A DNA stretch of 59,081 nt from Alphaproteobacteria bacterium (GCA_029289325.1 JARFTV010000001.1:64546-123626), one strand, 5' to 3'; numbered from the stretch's first letter, positions 16,286 through 26,406 are shown. A program made the numbers and translations. The notes: generated by a model from the letters alone, not told the origin.

Positions 16286-16884
16286 TGCCCGGATTGCGGC
16301 TGGAAGTATTCGATACCGCATCGACTCCGGACGGGGGCGTGCAGCCGCTGGTCGAGGCGAGCCAGTTGGAAGAGGTCAAGATCTCGGCCTATGAACAGGG
16401 TTATTCCGCCGGATGGGAGGACGCCTCGGCCGCTCAGCAGGGCGACCAGGCCCGTATCCGTGCCGATCTGGCCCGCAACCTGCAAAGCCTGTCCTTCACT
16501 TTTCAGGATGCCCGCAGCCATGTCCTGCAAGCGATCCGGCCGCTGATCCTCGAGATGACCGGACGCCTGCTCCCCGACCTCGCGCGCGAAGCGCTGGCCC
16601 CGATGGTGCTGGAAGCCCTCATGCCCATGGCCGAGGAACTGGGCGACGCGCCCCTGACACTTGTCCTGAACCCCGCGGTTCGCGAGCGGGTCGAGAGCCT
16701 GATCGCCGCGGCAACCGGCCTGCCCGTCGTCATCGAGGAAGAGGACTCGCTGGGCGAAGGGCAGGTCTACATCCGGCTTGGACCGCAGGAGGCCAAGGTC
16801 GACCTCACGCGCGCCACCCAGGACATCACCGCCGCCGTGCGCGCCTTCTTCAACCTATCAGATCAGGATGAGACCCATGGATGA
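16285..16884 (+). CDS. fliH: FliH-like export ATPase regulator
   Basis: 199 aa, between fliF and fliN. The N-terminal part has acidic, glycine-spaced helix signals (EVKISAYEQGYSAGWEDASAAQQ) typical of the FliH/YscL stalk, and the C-terminal half resembles the V-ATPase E-like domain with VLNPAVRERVESLIAAATGLPV and ending in VDLTRATQDITAAVRAFF. FliH binds FliI and FliN and docks the ATPase at the C ring. ATG 16285 overlaps the fliF stop (TGATG). Called FliH from architecture and position; the family is poorly conserved. Confidence 0.75.
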   Translation: MPGLRLEVFDTASTPDGGVQPLVEASQLEEVKISAYEQGYSAGWEDASAAQQGDQARIRADLARNLQSLSFTFQDARSHVLQAIRPLILEMTGRLLPDLAREALAPMVLEALMPMAEELGDAPLTLVLNPAVRERVESLIAAATGLPVVIEEEDSLGEGQVYIRLGPQEAKVDLTRATQDITAAVRAFFNLSDQDETHG

Positions 16885-17146
16885 ACTGGCCGACAGCAAT
16901 CCCTTCAGCCAGGTTCCGATCGAGGTGACGATTTCGGTCGGCCGCGCCCGGCCGCTGGTGCGCGACCTGCTGCGGCTGTCCAAGGATTCGGTGCTGCAAC
17001 TGGACCGCCGGGTGGATGACCCGGTCGAGCTTTACGTGGGCGACCGGCTGATCGCCCGGGGAGAGCTGACCGAGCTGGAGGGCGAGAATGCGGGACAGCT
17101 GGCCGTCCGCCTGACCGAGGTCGCCAATCTGCGCGGTGGATTGTGA
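16877..17146 (+). CDS. fliN: FliN C-ring switch protein
   Basis: FliN, 89 aa, C-ring/switch component and docking site for FliH-FliI. A single SpoA (surface presentation) domain: VPIEVTISVGRARPLVRDLLRL, then LDRRVDDPVELYVGDRLIARGEL and VRLTEV at the end. Short as typical FliN. The start overlaps the end of fliH, and its stop overlaps the fliP GTG start. FliM and FliG, its usual partners, are not in the window. Confidence 0.93.
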   Translation: MDELADSNPFSQVPIEVTISVGRARPLVRDLLRLSKDSVLQLDRRVDDPVELYVGDRLIARGELTELEGENAGQLAVRLTEVANLRGGL

Positions 17147-17880
17147 GACGCAGCCTTCCGCTCTCGATCCTGCTGATCGGGCTGGCCGGCCCGGTGCTGG
17201 GGCAGGAGCTTTCGATCGACCTTGGCGGCGATGGGAACTCGCTGTCGTTGCGGTCGGTGCAGCTCCTTCTCCTGATCACGCTGCTCAGCGTCGTGCCGGG
17301 GCTGGCGGTCATGGTGACCTGCTTTCCCTTCATCGTGACCGTGCTGTCGATCCTCCGGCAGGCGCTGGGCCTGCAGCAGGCCCCACCCAACATGATGATC
17401 GTCAGCCTCGCGCTGTTCCTGACCTGGTATGTGATGGACCCCGTCTTCACCGAGGCCTGGACCACCGGGATCGAGCCGATGACCAGCGGCCGGATGGAGG
17501 TGGGACCAGCCCTGCAGGCCGCGATCCTGCCCTTCCGGGAGTTCATGGCCCTGCGGGTCGACGCAGAGACCTTCCAGACCCTGCAGGACCTTCGCGTCAC
17601 CCCCGGCGCCGCAATTTCTCCGGTCCCGCCGGGCGAGGCGTCGCTCTCGCTGCTGGTGCCGTCCTTCCTGCTGTCCGAGATCCAGCGGGCCTTCGAGATC
17701 GGCTTCATGATCTTCCTTCCCTTCCTCATCATCGATCTGGTGGTGGCGGCGATCCTGATGTCGATGGGGATGATGATGGTCCCTCCGGCCGTGGTCTCGC
17801 TGCCGTTCAAGCTGGTCTTCTTCGTGGTGGCGGACGGTTGGGCGCTGGTCTCCGGGGCACTTGTGCGAAGCTATTTCTGA
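17143..17880 (+). CDS. fliP: FliP export-gate membrane protein
   Basis: FliP, 245 aa, core of the FliPQR gate. A cleavable signal peptide (residues 1-21, ending VLGQ) precedes four membrane helices. Family signatures: RQALGLQQAPPNMMIVSLALFLT, ELFISAILMSMGMMMVPP-like segment IDLVVAAILMSMGMMMVPP, and LPFKLVFFVVADGW near the C-terminus. GTG start, overlapping the fliN stop. Last gene of the fliF unit. Confidence 0.95.
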   Translation: MRRSLPLSILLIGLAGPVLGQELSIDLGGDGNSLSLRSVQLLLLITLLSVVPGLAVMVTCFPFIVTVLSILRQALGLQQAPPNMMIVSLALFLTWYVMDPVFTEAWTTGIEPMTSGRMEVGPALQAAILPFREFMALRVDAETFQTLQDLRVTPGAAISPVPPGEASLSLLVPSFLLSEIQRAFEIGFMIFLPFLIIDLVVAAILMSMGMMMVPPAVVSLPFKLVFFVVADGWALVSGALVRSYF

Positions 17881-17895
17881 CCGGATCGGCGAGGG

Positions 17896-17914
17896 TGTCC
17901 ACGGTGGACATTTT
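17896..17914 (+). terminator. Probable terminator after fliP
   Basis: TGTCCA-CGG-TGGACA perfect palindrome directly followed by TTTT, 15 bases after the fliP stop. Stem is short (six to seven pairs), so termination strength is uncertain; the symmetric sequence could also be a protein-binding site. Confidence 0.45.
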
Positions 17915-18077
17915 CTCAGAACAAAATCAAAACAATGACTTACGCGCGGGCGTTCAGGATTTTTTAATCTCTGCCACAGGCCCGGTAGCGAGGGAGATCT
18001 GAACCCGCTGGCGGGACATCGGCCGAGCCGCCGGGGGTTGCCGACAGACAGTCCCTTGCGCCTTGGGCGCGGGCGTA

Positions 18078-18098
18078 GGGTGGGCAATCTGCCCACCC
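18078..18098. repeat. Perfect hairpin between fliP and ispE
   Basis: GGGTGGGCA-ATC-TGCCCACCC: nine-pair perfect inverted repeat with a three-base loop, 11 bases beyond the ispE stop. No T-run on either side. It has the look of a REP-like extragenic palindrome or a two-way transcription barrier between the convergent fliP and ispE units. The rest of 17911-18077 is AT-richer and holds no gene that I can support. Confidence 0.55.
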
Positions 18099-18109
18099 TG
18101 GTTCCGGGG

Positions 18110-18961
18110 TCAGTCCAGGATCCGGCCCGCGGTGATCCACCAGGACGGATGGGCGGTACGCAGCGATCTGGCCGCGGCCTCGGCGGCTTCGGCGGTGTCG
18201 AACAGGCCGAAATGGGTGCCGCCCGAGCCGGACATGCGGGCCAGATGACAGCCGGGCGCACCCTCAAGCGCGGCCTGCACCGTGGCCAGGCTGGGCGCGA
18301 TCTGGTGGGCCGGGTCGACGAGGTCATTGCGGGTTGCCTTGGCCAGCCAGTCGGCAAGGGCTGCGGCAGAGGCCAAAGCCGCGGCGGGCAGTTCGGGCAG
18401 CGCCGGGCTGTCGCGCCGGGTCAGCGCTGCAAAGACCTGCGGCGTTGGCACGGGAAGGCGCGGGTTGACCAGAACAACCCAGACCGGCGGCAGCGGTGGC
18501 AAGGGCTGAAGCACCTCGCCGATCCCCGACATCCGCGCGGGGCGCCCGGCGAGACAGACCGGCACATCCGCGCCAAGCCGCAAGACATCGGCCTCGGGCG
18601 GAAGGGGGCGGCCGGTCAGCGCCGCGAGCGCCCGCAGCGCCGCAGCGGCATCCGCCGATCCCCCGCCGATGCCAGAGGCCACCGGAAGGACCTTTTCCAG
18701 CACCAGCGCCGCATCCGTCACCCCCATCGCCCGCGCGGCGCGCAGCACCAGATTGTCAGGCTCGGCCGCAAGACCGGCGCTTTCCGGCCCCGCCAGCCGC
18801 AGCGAAAGCCCCTGCCCCGACGAGGCCGTCACCAGATCGCCGACCGAGGCGAAGACCACCAGACTGTCCAGCAGATGATAGCCATCGGCGCGGCGGCCGG
18901 TGACATGGAGGCAGAGGTTCAGCTTGGCAGGCGCGCGCCGGGAAACGGCGTCAGTTGCCAT
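18110..18961 (-). CDS. ispE: 4-diphosphocytidyl-2-C-methyl-D-erythritol kinase
   Basis: IspE, 283 aa, GHMP-family kinase phosphorylating CDP-ME at the 2-position in the MEP isoprenoid pathway (cytosolic). N-terminal [20 protein letters not shown], the ATP-binding glycine-rich [21 protein letters not shown] near residues 91-111, [10 protein letters not shown] with the catalytic Asp, and [12 protein letters not shown] near the C-terminus are all present. The start lies inside the upstream TPR gene (11-base overlap), implying cotranscription. Confidence 0.96.
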   Translation of the reverse strand: MATDAVSRRAPAKLNLCLHVTGRRADGYHLLDSLVVFASVGDLVTASSGQGLSLRLAGPESAGLAAEPDNLVLRAARAMGVTDAALVLEKVLPVASGIGGGSADAAAALRALAALTGRPLPPEADVLRLGADVPVCLAGRPARMSGIGEVLQPLPPLPPVWVVLVNPRLPVPTPQVFAALTRRDSPALPELPAAALASAAALADWLAKATRNDLVDPAHQIAPSLATVQAALEGAPGCHLARMSGSGGTHFGLFDTAEAAEAAARSLRTAHPSWWITAGRILD

Positions 18962-20654
18962 TCTTGGCGGCCTCGACCGGGCCCGGCAAGGTGCCTTCCT
19001 CGGCCATCACGGCATCCAGCCCCACCTCCAGCTTGCGGCGGATGCGCACGGCATCCTTCTCCTCCGGCTCGAACGACAGGGCGCGCCGCCACTGGAACCG
19101 TGCCTCAAGCTTGCGGCCCACCATCCAGTAGACATCGCCCAGATGGTCGGTCACGATCGGATCGACCGGCTCGAGCAGCGAGGCGCGCTCCATCGGTTCC
19201 AGTGCCTCGTCATAGCGACCAAGCCGGAACAGCGCCCAGGCGAGGCTGTCGATGATATAGCCCTTGTCGGGATCACCCGCGACGGCCTTTTCGATCATGC
19301 CCAGCGCCTCATCCAGCTTTTCGCCGCGATCCACCAGCCCATAGCCAAGGTAGTTGAGCACCTGCGGCTGGGTCGGGTTCAGTTCCAGCGCGCGCCGGAA
19401 GTCGGCTTCGGCGGCGGGCCAGTCCTTGGATTGTTCGTGGCTGATGCCGCGATAGAAGAAGAGCACCCAGTCGTTCTGGGTGATCTCGGGCTTCAGGTCG
19501 ATGGCAGCGGTATAGGCGATCTCGGCTTCGTCGAAACGCTGTTCCATCCGCAAGAGGTCGGCAAGGGCGAATTGCACCGAGCCCAGTTCCGGATTGGCCC
19601 GGGCCAGCGCCTGCAGCGCCTCGATCGCGGCATCGGTCCGGCCGTCCGAGCGCAGGGCCCCGGCGCGGCCGATCTCGGCCGAGACGAAGGCGGGATCGCC
19701 CGGCGCGAAGCGGCCATAGGTCTCGGCCGCAAGCTGGTGCTGGCCGAGCAATTCCAGAACATCGGCGGTCAGGAGCGTGACATCGGTATGGTCGGGACGC
19801 AGATAGCCCGCGACGCGCAGGTGCAGCAGCGTATAGACCGGATCGGCATCGCCGTTCAGCGCCGTGGCGACCGAGAAGAAGACCTCGGCGATCCCGTCGC
19901 GGGCCGAGCGGACCGTGTCGAAGGGCACCGGCTCGCCCGCCTCGAGCCGAAGGCGCAAAGCATCGACGATCGGGTCGGGCCCGGTTCCGAAAGTGCGGTC
20001 GATCAGCTCCAGCGCGTCGGGGTTGCGTTCCAGCTGGGACAGGATCTGGGCATGGGCAAAGATCCCGCGGCGCATGACGAAGATCGGCCCGGCGGCGCGG
20101 CCCGAGAGGATCTCGTCCGCGCCTTCCAGATCGCCGACCGAGGCGAGCGCCAGCGCCTTGTGGTAATAGCCGAAGGCTTGAAGCCCCTCGATCTTGGTGA
20201 CCTCGTCGAAGGCGGCCAGCGCGTCCGTCATCCGGCCGTCGCCGACCAGCGCCCAGGCGCGGACCAGGCTGTCGACCAGATCGCCCACGCTGCGGCCCCC
20301 GTCCACCGCGGCGAGGAGGGCGGCGTACTCCTCACGCTGGGCCTCATCGGCGAGAAGGGCGAATTCGGCGAGCTGGCTTTGATCGCCGCCCAGCGCCTTG
20401 AACTGCTTGGCCGCCTGGATCGCCAGGTCCAGATTGCCGGCGCCCAGTTCGGCCAGGATCGCGCCTTCGAGGAGACGGGCGTTGCCGGAATCCGCGAGGA
20501 TCGCCTTGCCATACCAGCCCGAGGCGGCGCGAAAGTCGTTCTGCGACTCCGCCACCCGCGCGGCAAGATAGGCCCCCGAATCCGGCTCGGCATGCAGCGG
20601 TGCGCCCAGAACGGCGGCAAGCGCCAGGGCGGTCAGCAGGCGGGTCTGGGGCAT
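18951..20654 (-). CDS. Exported tetratricopeptide-repeat protein
   Basis: 567 aa with a signal peptide (residues 1-21, ending LHA) and serial TPR helices over nearly the whole length; typical repeats are [23 protein letters not shown]-like and [28 protein letters not shown] segments in the last 170 residues. Belongs to the alphaproteobacterial periplasmic/outer-membrane TPR proteins found before ispE; likely a scaffold, no catalytic motif. Start chosen at the ATG with GGAGGAG upstream (20654) rather than an in-frame ATG 54 bases earlier. Confidence 0.85.
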   Translation of the reverse strand: MPQTRLLTALALAAVLGAPLHAEPDSGAYLAARVAESQNDFRAASGWYGKAILADSGNARLLEGAILAELGAGNLDLAIQAAKQFKALGGDQSQLAEFALLADEAQREEYAALLAAVDGGRSVGDLVDSLVRAWALVGDGRMTDALAAFDEVTKIEGLQAFGYYHKALALASVGDLEGADEILSGRAAGPIFVMRRGIFAHAQILSQLERNPDALELIDRTFGTGPDPIVDALRLRLEAGEPVPFDTVRSARDGIAEVFFSVATALNGDADPVYTLLHLRVAGYLRPDHTDVTLLTADVLELLGQHQLAAETYGRFAPGDPAFVSAEIGRAGALRSDGRTDAAIEALQALARANPELGSVQFALADLLRMEQRFDEAEIAYTAAIDLKPEITQNDWVLFFYRGISHEQSKDWPAAEADFRRALELNPTQPQVLNYLGYGLVDRGEKLDEALGMIEKAVAGDPDKGYIIDSLAWALFRLGRYDEALEPMERASLLEPVDPIVTDHLGDVYWMVGRKLEARFQWRRALSFEPEEKDAVRIRRKLEVGLDAVMAEEGTLPGPVEAAKNGN

Positions 20655-20741
20655 GGAACTCTCCTCCGGCAGTCGGGGAAAGCTAGCGGGCCGGACGGGA
20701 CAAGGCAATGCGGGCGGGCCTGACCTGGCGCGCCCGGCTGG

Positions 20742-22385
20742 TCACATGTTCGGGTAGTTCGGCCCGCCGCCGCCCATCGGCGTGGTCCAGACGATGTTCT
20801 GCGACGGGTCCTTGATGTCGCAGGTCTTGCAGTGGACGCAGTTCTGGAAGTTGATCCGGAAGGTGGCGTCCTGACCCTCGCCCAGCACCTCGTAGACCCC
20901 GGCGGGGCAATAGCGCTGCGCGGGTTCGGCGTATTTCGGCAGGTTGACGGCGATTGGGACCGAGGGGTCCTTCAGCACCAGATGGGCGGGCTGTGCCTCG
21001 TCGTGGTTGGTGAAGCTGAAGGCGACGTTGGTCAGCCGGTCGAAGGACAGTTTGCCGTCGGGCTTGGGGTAGTCGATCGGCTTGTGGTCCTTGGCAAGGC
21101 CCGTGGCCGCCGCGTCGGACTTGCCGTGGCGCAGGGTGCCAAAGGCGGTGAGGCCGATGGTGCTCAGCCACATGTCGACGCCGCCGCCCATCAGGCTGGC
21201 GACAAGGCCGTATTTCGACCAGAGCGGCTTGACGTTGCGGACCTTCTTGAGGTCGCGGCCGATGGCGCCGGTGCGGACCTCGGTTTCGTAGACGGTCAGT
21301 TCGTCGCCCTGACGTCCGGCCTTGATCGCGGCATGGGCGGCCTCGGCGGCGGCCTTGCCCGAGAGCATGGCGTTGTGGTTGCCCTTGATGCGCGGGACGT
21401 TCACCAGACCCGCCGAGCAGCCCAGCAGCGCCACGCCCGGAGCAACCAGCTTGGGGATCGACTGCCAGCCGCCTTCGCTGATGGCGCGGGCACCATAGGC
21501 CACGCGCTTGCCGCCCTTCAGGAGTTCCGCGACCATCGGGTGGTGCTTGAAGCGCTGGAATTCCATATAGGGGTAGAGGTGGGGGTTCTCATAGTTCAGG
21601 TGGACCACGAAACCGACATAGACCTGATTGTTCTCAAGGTGATAGATGAAGGACCCGCCCCCGGCGTTCTTGCCCAGCGGCCAGCCCATCGTATGGGTGA
21701 CCGTGCCTTCGCGGTGCTTCGAAGGGTCGATCTCCCAGATTTCCTTCATGCCGAGGCCGAATTTCTGCGGGCAGTGACCTTTCGACAGCTGATACTTCTC
21801 GATCACCTGCTTGGACAGGCTGCCGCGCACGCCTTCGGAGAGGAAGACATACTTGCCGCGCAGCTCCATCCCCGGTTCATAGGAGGGGCCGGGCTCGCGC
21901 GTTTCAGGGTCGCGGCCGAATTCGCCGGCAACCACGCCAACCACGGTGTCGCCTTCGAACACCAGTTCGGAACAGGACATGCCGGGGAAGATCTCGACGC
22001 CCAGCCCTTCCGCCACGCCCGCCATCCAGCGGCAGACATTCGCCATCGAGACGATGTAGTTGCCGTGGTTCGACATCAGGGGCGGCATCGGCCAGTTCGG
22101 GATGCGGATCTGCCCCGCCGGCCCGAGCATGTAGAAGTTGTCCTCCTTCACCTCGGTCTTGATCGGCGCGTCCATGCTGCGCCAGTCGGGCAGGAGTGCG
22201 TCGAGGCCGCAGGGGTCCAGCACGGCGCCCGACAGGATATGCGCGCCGACCTCGGAGCCCTTCTCCAGAACGACGACGGAAAGGTCCGGATCCAGCTGCT
22301 TCAGCCGGATCGCGGCCGACAGGCCCGCAGGCCCCGCGCCAACGATGACAACGTCGTAATCCATCTTCTCGCGCTGGATCGTCAT
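20742..22385 (-). CDS. Electron transfer flavoprotein-ubiquinone oxidoreductase
   Basis: ETF-QO, 547 aa, membrane-associated flavoprotein that passes electrons from ETF (fatty acid, amino acid and choline oxidation) to ubiquinone. FAD fold VVIVGAGPAGLSAA at residues 12-25, a second FAD block (PRIKGNHNAMLSGKAAAEA), and the 4Fe-4S cluster cysteines at about 493, 516, 519 and 522 (FQNCVHCKTCDIKDP). Start at 22385; a second ATG seven codons later is possible. Standalone gene, 87 bases from its downstream TPR neighbour. Confidence 0.95.
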   Translation of the reverse strand: MTIQREKMDYDVVIVGAGPAGLSAAIRLKQLDPDLSVVVLEKGSEVGAHILSGAVLDPCGLDALLPDWRSMDAPIKTEVKEDNFYMLGPAGQIRIPNWPMPPLMSNHGNYIVSMANVCRWMAGVAEGLGVEIFPGMSCSELVFEGDTVVGVVAGEFGRDPETREPGPSYEPGMELRGKYVFLSEGVRGSLSKQVIEKYQLSKGHCPQKFGLGMKEIWEIDPSKHREGTVTHTMGWPLGKNAGGGSFIYHLENNQVYVGFVVHLNYENPHLYPYMEFQRFKHHPMVAELLKGGKRVAYGARAISEGGWQSIPKLVAPGVALLGCSAGLVNVPRIKGNHNAMLSGKAAAEAAHAAIKAGRQGDELTVYETEVRTGAIGRDLKKVRNVKPLWSKYGLVASLMGGGVDMWLSTIGLTAFGTLRHGKSDAAATGLAKDHKPIDYPKPDGKLSFDRLTNVAFSFTNHDEAQPAHLVLKDPSVPIAVNLPKYAEPAQRYCPAGVYEVLGEGQDATFRINFQNCVHCKTCDIKDPSQNIVWTTPMGGGGPNYPNM

Positions 22386-22658
22386 GGTATTCCCCCCATG
22401 GGCGGCCCCTACCGCCCCAGACCTTGCTACTTGCGGACCCTGTTGCCGCAGGCGGACCGCAAGGTCAACCGTGACGCAACATCCTTGCCAGCACACATTG
22501 CCGCGCGCAGCTTTCTGTTCCCGCGCCGACCGCCCGCCGCCCGGCTGCGGCATGGCCCTTGCATTTCCCGCCCCCATCGGGTGAGGTGAGGCCGAGACAA
22601 GTCCGAAGTCATGGACCGCAACCCGGTCCGTGGCTTCTTCTTTTGCAGTGGAAGGCCG

Positions 22659-23129
22659 ATGGAAAAGATCCCGATGACCCGGCGCGGCTTTGACGCGCTG
22701 GATGCCGAGCTGAAGCAGCTGAAGACCGTCGACCGTCCGGCGATCATCCGCGATATCGCGGAGGCGCGTGAACATGGCGACCTGTCCGAAAACGCCGAAT
22801 ACCATGCCGCGCGCGAGAAGCAGGGCTTCATCGAAGGCCGGATCAAGGAGCTGGAAGGGCTGCTGTCGCTGGCCGAGGTCATCGACCCGTCCAAGCTGTC
22901 GGGTGCGGTCAAGTTCGGTGCCACCGTCACGATCGTGGACGAGGATACCGACGAGGAAAAGACCTATCAGATCGTCGGCGAGACCGAGGCCGATATCGAG
23001 AACGGCCTGCTGAACATGCGGTCGCCCCTGGCCCGTGCCCTGATCGGCAAGGAAGAGGGCGACAGCGTGGACGTCACGACGCCGGGCGGAACCCGGTCTT
23101 ACGAAATCCTGTCGATCCGTTACCTCTGA
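22659..23129 (+). CDS. greA: Transcription elongation factor GreA
   Basis: GreA, 156 aa, rescues backtracked RNA polymerase by stimulating transcript cleavage. N-terminal coiled coil with [32 protein letters not shown] carrying the tip acidic residues, and C-terminal FKBP-like domain with [14 protein letters not shown] and [11 protein letters not shown]. Start is the ATG with GGAAGG upstream; an in-frame ATG at 22611 would add an unlikely Phe-rich extension. The preceding 273 bases (22386-22658) carry no supported gene, only the divergent promoter space toward the ETF-QO gene. Confidence 0.96.
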   Translation: MEKIPMTRRGFDALDAELKQLKTVDRPAIIRDIAEAREHGDLSENAEYHAAREKQGFIEGRIKELEGLLSLAEVIDPSKLSGAVKFGATVTIVDEDTDEEKTYQIVGETEADIENGLLNMRSPLARALIGKEEGDSVDVTTPGGTRSYEILSIRYL

Positions 23130-23145
23130 ACAGGGGATTGGCCCG

Positions 23146-24144
23146 GTGAAACCAACTCGGGACCCCATGCGAAACGACCTTGCCCCCCCGCCCGAGACCG
23201 GGCGGGCGCTGGAGTTTGGCGGCGCGGCGATGAGCGTGGTCTGGATCCTGCTGATCCTTGCCTATGTCTTCCTCTCACCCCCCGGCAGCGAGGCGCGGAC
23301 CTTCGGGCTGGTGATGACCCTTCTGATGGTCTTCCTGCCGATCGCGCTGATCTGGGTCGTGGTCACGACGCTGCGGTCGGTTCGCGAGTTGCGGGCGGAG
23401 GCAGCGCGCTTGCAGGCGGCGGTCGATGCGATGCGCTCCAGCTATGTGCAGACGCAGGGCCAGCATCCCGCACCGCACAGCTCGGCGGTCGAGAAGAAGC
23501 TGGACGAGATCGCGGCGGTGACGCGGCAGGCGGGAACGGTGCTGGCCAGCATGTCCTCACGCAGGGAGGTGGCGGCCCCGGAGCGCAAGGCCGCGCTGGC
23601 ACGCCCGCAGCCCGAGCCGGCGGCCGAGCAGCCCGCGCTGGCGCTGGGTGCCCCGGCCGAAGAGATGCGCCCGCCCCTGTCGGTCGCCGATTTCATCCGG
23701 GCGCTGCAGTTCCCGGAATCGCCCGAGGACAAGGAAGGCTTCCGGGCCCTGCGTCTGGCGCTGGACGACCGGACGGTGGCCAAGCTGATCCGCTCAGCCC
23801 AGGATGTGCTGACGCTGCTGAGCCAGGACGGCATCTATATGGACGACCTGAAGCCCGACCTCTGCCAGCCGGAGCTGTGGCGGCGGTTCGCGGGCGGCGA
23901 GCGGGGCAAGTCCATCGCGCCGCTGGGGGGCATCCGGGACCGGACCTCGCTGACGCTGACGGCAACGCGGATGAAGTCGGACCCGGTGTTCCGTGACGCG
24001 GCGCACCATTTCCTGCGGACCTTCGACAAGACCGTCGCGGCCTTCGAGCCGAACGCGACGGATGCCGAACTGGCCGAGCTGTCGGATACAAGGACCGCGC
24101 GGGCCTTCATGCTGTTCGGTCGCGTGACGGGAACCTTCGACTAG
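23146..24144 (+). CDS. Conserved membrane protein of unknown function
   Basis: 332 aa. Two membrane helices close to the N-terminus (about residues 28-46 and 52-74), a helical segment with heptads (VRELRAEAARLQAAVDAM), an Ala/Pro/Glu-rich linker (about 135-180) and a C-terminal soluble domain (LRLALDDRTVAKLIRSAQDVLTLLSQDGIYMDDLKP, FRDAAHHFLRTFDKTVAAFEP). No family I can name with confidence. Start taken as GTG 23146 (AGGGGA upstream); ATG 23167 is an alternative. Follows greA by 16 bases, so probably cotranscribed. Confidence 0.75.
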   Translation: MKPTRDPMRNDLAPPPETGRALEFGGAAMSVVWILLILAYVFLSPPGSEARTFGLVMTLLMVFLPIALIWVVVTTLRSVRELRAEAARLQAAVDAMRSSYVQTQGQHPAPHSSAVEKKLDEIAAVTRQAGTVLASMSSRREVAAPERKAALARPQPEPAAEQPALALGAPAEEMRPPLSVADFIRALQFPESPEDKEGFRALRLALDDRTVAKLIRSAQDVLTLLSQDGIYMDDLKPDLCQPELWRRFAGGERGKSIAPLGGIRDRTSLTLTATRMKSDPVFRDAAHHFLRTFDKTVAAFEPNATDAELAELSDTRTARAFMLFGRVTGTFD

Positions 24145-24291
24145 GTCCCGTCCGAGGAACGATCGGGCTGCGCGCCCGCGTCGCAGCGGAACGGATTTCC
24201 TTTTTTGGCCTGTGTTGGTGCGGGGGGATGAAACCCTGTTCCGATCGGCTTATGTTCGCCGCAGACAGGATTTCAACCGCAGAGGTTCCCA

Positions 24292-24942
24292 ATGGCCGTC
24301 CGCATCAATGACATCGCCCCGGATTTCACCGCCGAGTCCACCGCTGGCACGATCAGCTTCCATGACTGGCTGGGCGACAGCTATGGCATCATTTTCAGCC
24401 ACCCGCGCGACTTTACCCCGGTCTGCACCACGGAATTCGCCGCGGTGGCCCAGCTTGCGGCAGAGTGGAAGAAGCGGAACACCAAGGTGATCGGGGTCTC
24501 GGTGGATTCGGTCGAGGATCACGGCAAGTGGAAGCGCGATATCGAGGCGTTCGGCGGCGCTCCGGCCGATTTCCCGATCATCGACGACACGTCGCTGACG
24601 GTGGCCAAGGCCTATGACATGCTGCCCGCCGATTACTACCTGCCGACCGAGGGGCGGACCCCCGCGAACTCGGCCACGGTGCGGACGGTCTATATCGTGG
24701 GGCCCGACAAGAAGATCCGCCTGTCGATGACCTATCCGATGTCGATCGGCCGCAACTTCGCCGAGATCCTCCGGGCGCTGGATGCGGTCCAGAAGACGGA
24801 TGGCGTGCCGCTGGCAACCCCGGCCAATTGGGTGCCGGGGCAGGACGTGATCGTGGCGCTGGCGCTGAACAACGACCAGGCCAAGGAGCGCTTTGGCGAG
24901 CTGGACATCAAGCTGCCCTACCTGCGGTTCGCCAAGGGCTGA
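24292..24942 (+). CDS. 1-Cys peroxiredoxin (Prx6 type)
   Basis: 216 aa peroxiredoxin reducing hydrogen peroxide and alkyl hydroperoxides in the cytosol. The peroxidatic motif FSHPRDFTPVCTTEFA places the active cysteine at residue 45, the PVCTTE form being specific to the Prx6/1-Cys group. Downstream signatures NTKVIGVSVDSVEDHGKW and RTVYIVGPDKKIRLSMTYP fit. It has its own 147-base upstream region (24145-24291) without another gene. Its end overlaps the convergent small gene by 25 bases. Confidence 0.93.
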   Translation: MAVRINDIAPDFTAESTAGTISFHDWLGDSYGIIFSHPRDFTPVCTTEFAAVAQLAAEWKKRNTKVIGVSVDSVEDHGKWKRDIEAFGGAPADFPIIDDTSLTVAKAYDMLPADYYLPTEGRTPANSATVRTVYIVGPDKKIRLSMTYPMSIGRNFAEILRALDAVQKTDGVPLATPANWVPGQDVIVALALNNDQAKERFGELDIKLPYLRFAKG

Positions 24943-25205
24943 GCCTTCGGATAGGCCGATCCCCAGACCCTCGCCGCCTCGCGCGCGAGGGTCTTTTGTT
25001 CTGCGGCGGCCAGTCGGTCGCGGGCGGCCTGCGGGCAGCCGGTGTCGCGCAGGGCGCGGTGCCAAAGGCGAAGGACCGAGGCCGCGCTCCACGGGAGGGC
25101 GGCCCCGGCCAGCCAGGCCCGCAGATCGGGGGGAAGCCGGTCGTAGGCGGACATGGTGTCGGTCGCGCGCCAGCGGGCGCGCGGGGAGGTGAGGTTCCGG
25201 CTCAT
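24918..25205 (-). CDS. Small conserved protein, probably DUF6525 family
   Basis: 95 aa, basic and Trp-containing: [33 protein letters not shown]. This pattern is shared by short Rhodobacteraceae proteins annotated as DUF6525, by memory rather than alignment. The start overlaps the cobW stop as ATGA, so it is translationally coupled to the GTPase and may belong to the same zinc-responsive unit. No metal-binding motif is visible. Function unknown. Confidence 0.65.
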   Translation of the reverse strand: MSRNLTSPRARWRATDTMSAYDRLPPDLRAWLAGAALPWSAASVLRLWHRALRDTGCPQAARDRLAAAEQKTLAREAARVWGSAYPKAQPLANRR

Positions 25206-26404
25206 GCCGCCTTGCGCCGCCAGTCGGGGAAGGGGTCGGCAAGGCTGGTCCAGGCCTCGGGGGTGAAACTGATCGCGGGGACCAGGGCGTCGTCAAGCCG
25301 GGCGCGGAGGGCGGCTTCGTCCATCCCGTGGCCGATGAAAACGAGTTCCTGCCGCCGGTCGCCCCATGGCTCCTGCCATTTCGCGGCCACTTCCTTCAGC
25401 GCCTCGGGATGGGCGGGCCAGCGGTCCTGCGGCACGGAGGCCCACCAGCCGCCCAGCGGGCTGACCGAGGAGACCGCCCCCGCCAAGGAGAATTCTGCCA
25501 CCCAGTTCGGCCGGGTCGCCAGCCAGAAATGCCCCTTGGCGCGGATCACGCCGGGCAGGTCGCCGTTCAGCACGGCGTAAAGGCGGGCGGGATGGAACGG
25601 CTGGCGGGCGCGGTAGACGAAGGAGGTGATCCCATATTCCTCGGTCTCGGGCGTGTGGTGGGCGAAACCGTACAGTTCCTTGGCCCAGAGCGGATGCTCG
25701 GCCGCGCGGTCGAAATCGAAGAGGCCGGTGTCGAAGATCGCGGCCGGGTCGACGATGGAATGGTCAGTCTCGACCAGGCGGGCGTCGGGGTTCAGCGCCC
25801 GGATGATCTTGCGGGCGGCTTCGGCGCGCTGGGGGCCGGCGTCGCGGACCTTGTTCAGGATCACCACATTGGCGAATTCGATCTGGTCGGTCAGCAGGGT
25901 GACAAGGGTGCGGTCGTCCCCGTCACCCAGACTTTCGCCCCGCTTGGCCAGAAAATCATGGCTGGAAAAGTCGTTCAACAGGTTGATGGCATCGACAACG
26001 GTGACCATCGTGTCGAGCCGGGCGACGTCGGACAGGCTTTGCCCCGCCGCATCCCGAAAGTCGAAGGTCGCGGCCACGGGCATGGGTTCGGCGATCCCCG
26101 TGCTTTCGATCAGGAGGTAGTCAAACCGCCCCTCGGCGGCGAGGCGGCGGACTTCGGTCAGAAGATCGTCGCGGAGCGTGCAGCAGAGGCAGCCGTTCGA
26201 CATTTCGACCAGCTTTTCCTCGGCGCGGGACAGTTCGGTTCCCTCGCGCACAAGGTCGGCATCGATGTTCACCTCGGACATGTCGTTGACGATGACCGCG
26301 ACGCGGCGCCCATCGCGGTTGTTCAGGACATGGTTCAGAAGCGTGGTCTTCCCGGCCCCGAGGAAGCCGGAAAGGACGGTGACGGGCAAGCGTGTGTCGG
26401 ACAT
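25202..26404 (-). CDS. CobW/COG0523 zinc-type metallochaperone GTPase
   Basis: 400 aa G3E GTPase. Walker [10 protein letters not shown] at residues 13-21, the metal-binding CxCC motif (NGCLCC, residues 70-75), [13 protein letters not shown] guanine-specificity loop, and a CobW C-terminal domain with Trp-rich stretches ([19 protein letters not shown]). Such proteins deliver zinc to client enzymes under zinc starvation. A perfect Zur-type palindrome sits just upstream and the RBS is buried in a hairpin (see separate entries), pointing to a zinc-starvation role rather than cobalamin synthesis. Confidence 0.92.
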   Translation of the reverse strand: MSDTRLPVTVLSGFLGAGKTTLLNHVLNNRDGRRVAVIVNDMSEVNIDADLVREGTELSRAEEKLVEMSNGCLCCTLRDDLLTEVRRLAAEGRFDYLLIESTGIAEPMPVAATFDFRDAAGQSLSDVARLDTMVTVVDAINLLNDFSSHDFLAKRGESLGDGDDRTLVTLLTDQIEFANVVILNKVRDAGPQRAEAARKIIRALNPDARLVETDHSIVDPAAIFDTGLFDFDRAAEHPLWAKELYGFAHHTPETEEYGITSFVYRARQPFHPARLYAVLNGDLPGVIRAKGHFWLATRPNWVAEFSLAGAVSSVSPLGGWWASVPQDRWPAHPEALKEVAAKWQEPWGDRRQELVFIGHGMDEAALRARLDDALVPAISFTPEAWTSLADPFPDWRRKAA

Positions 26405-26406
26405 GA

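Noticed and set aside
17881-17960. AT-rich stretch and symmetric TGTCCAC-G-GTGGACA as possible end of an insertion sequence
   Set aside because: No second end, transposase or target duplication is visible; treated as a weak terminator.
18900-22589. Two rightward open frames of about 600 codons each
   Set aside because: Antisense to the TPR gene and ETF-QO; no protein family signature, composition of a shadow frame.
24918-24942. 25-base overlap of the peroxiredoxin and convergent small gene as a sign of frameshift
   Set aside because: Both frames are intact and end naturally; overlaps of this size are common for convergent genes.
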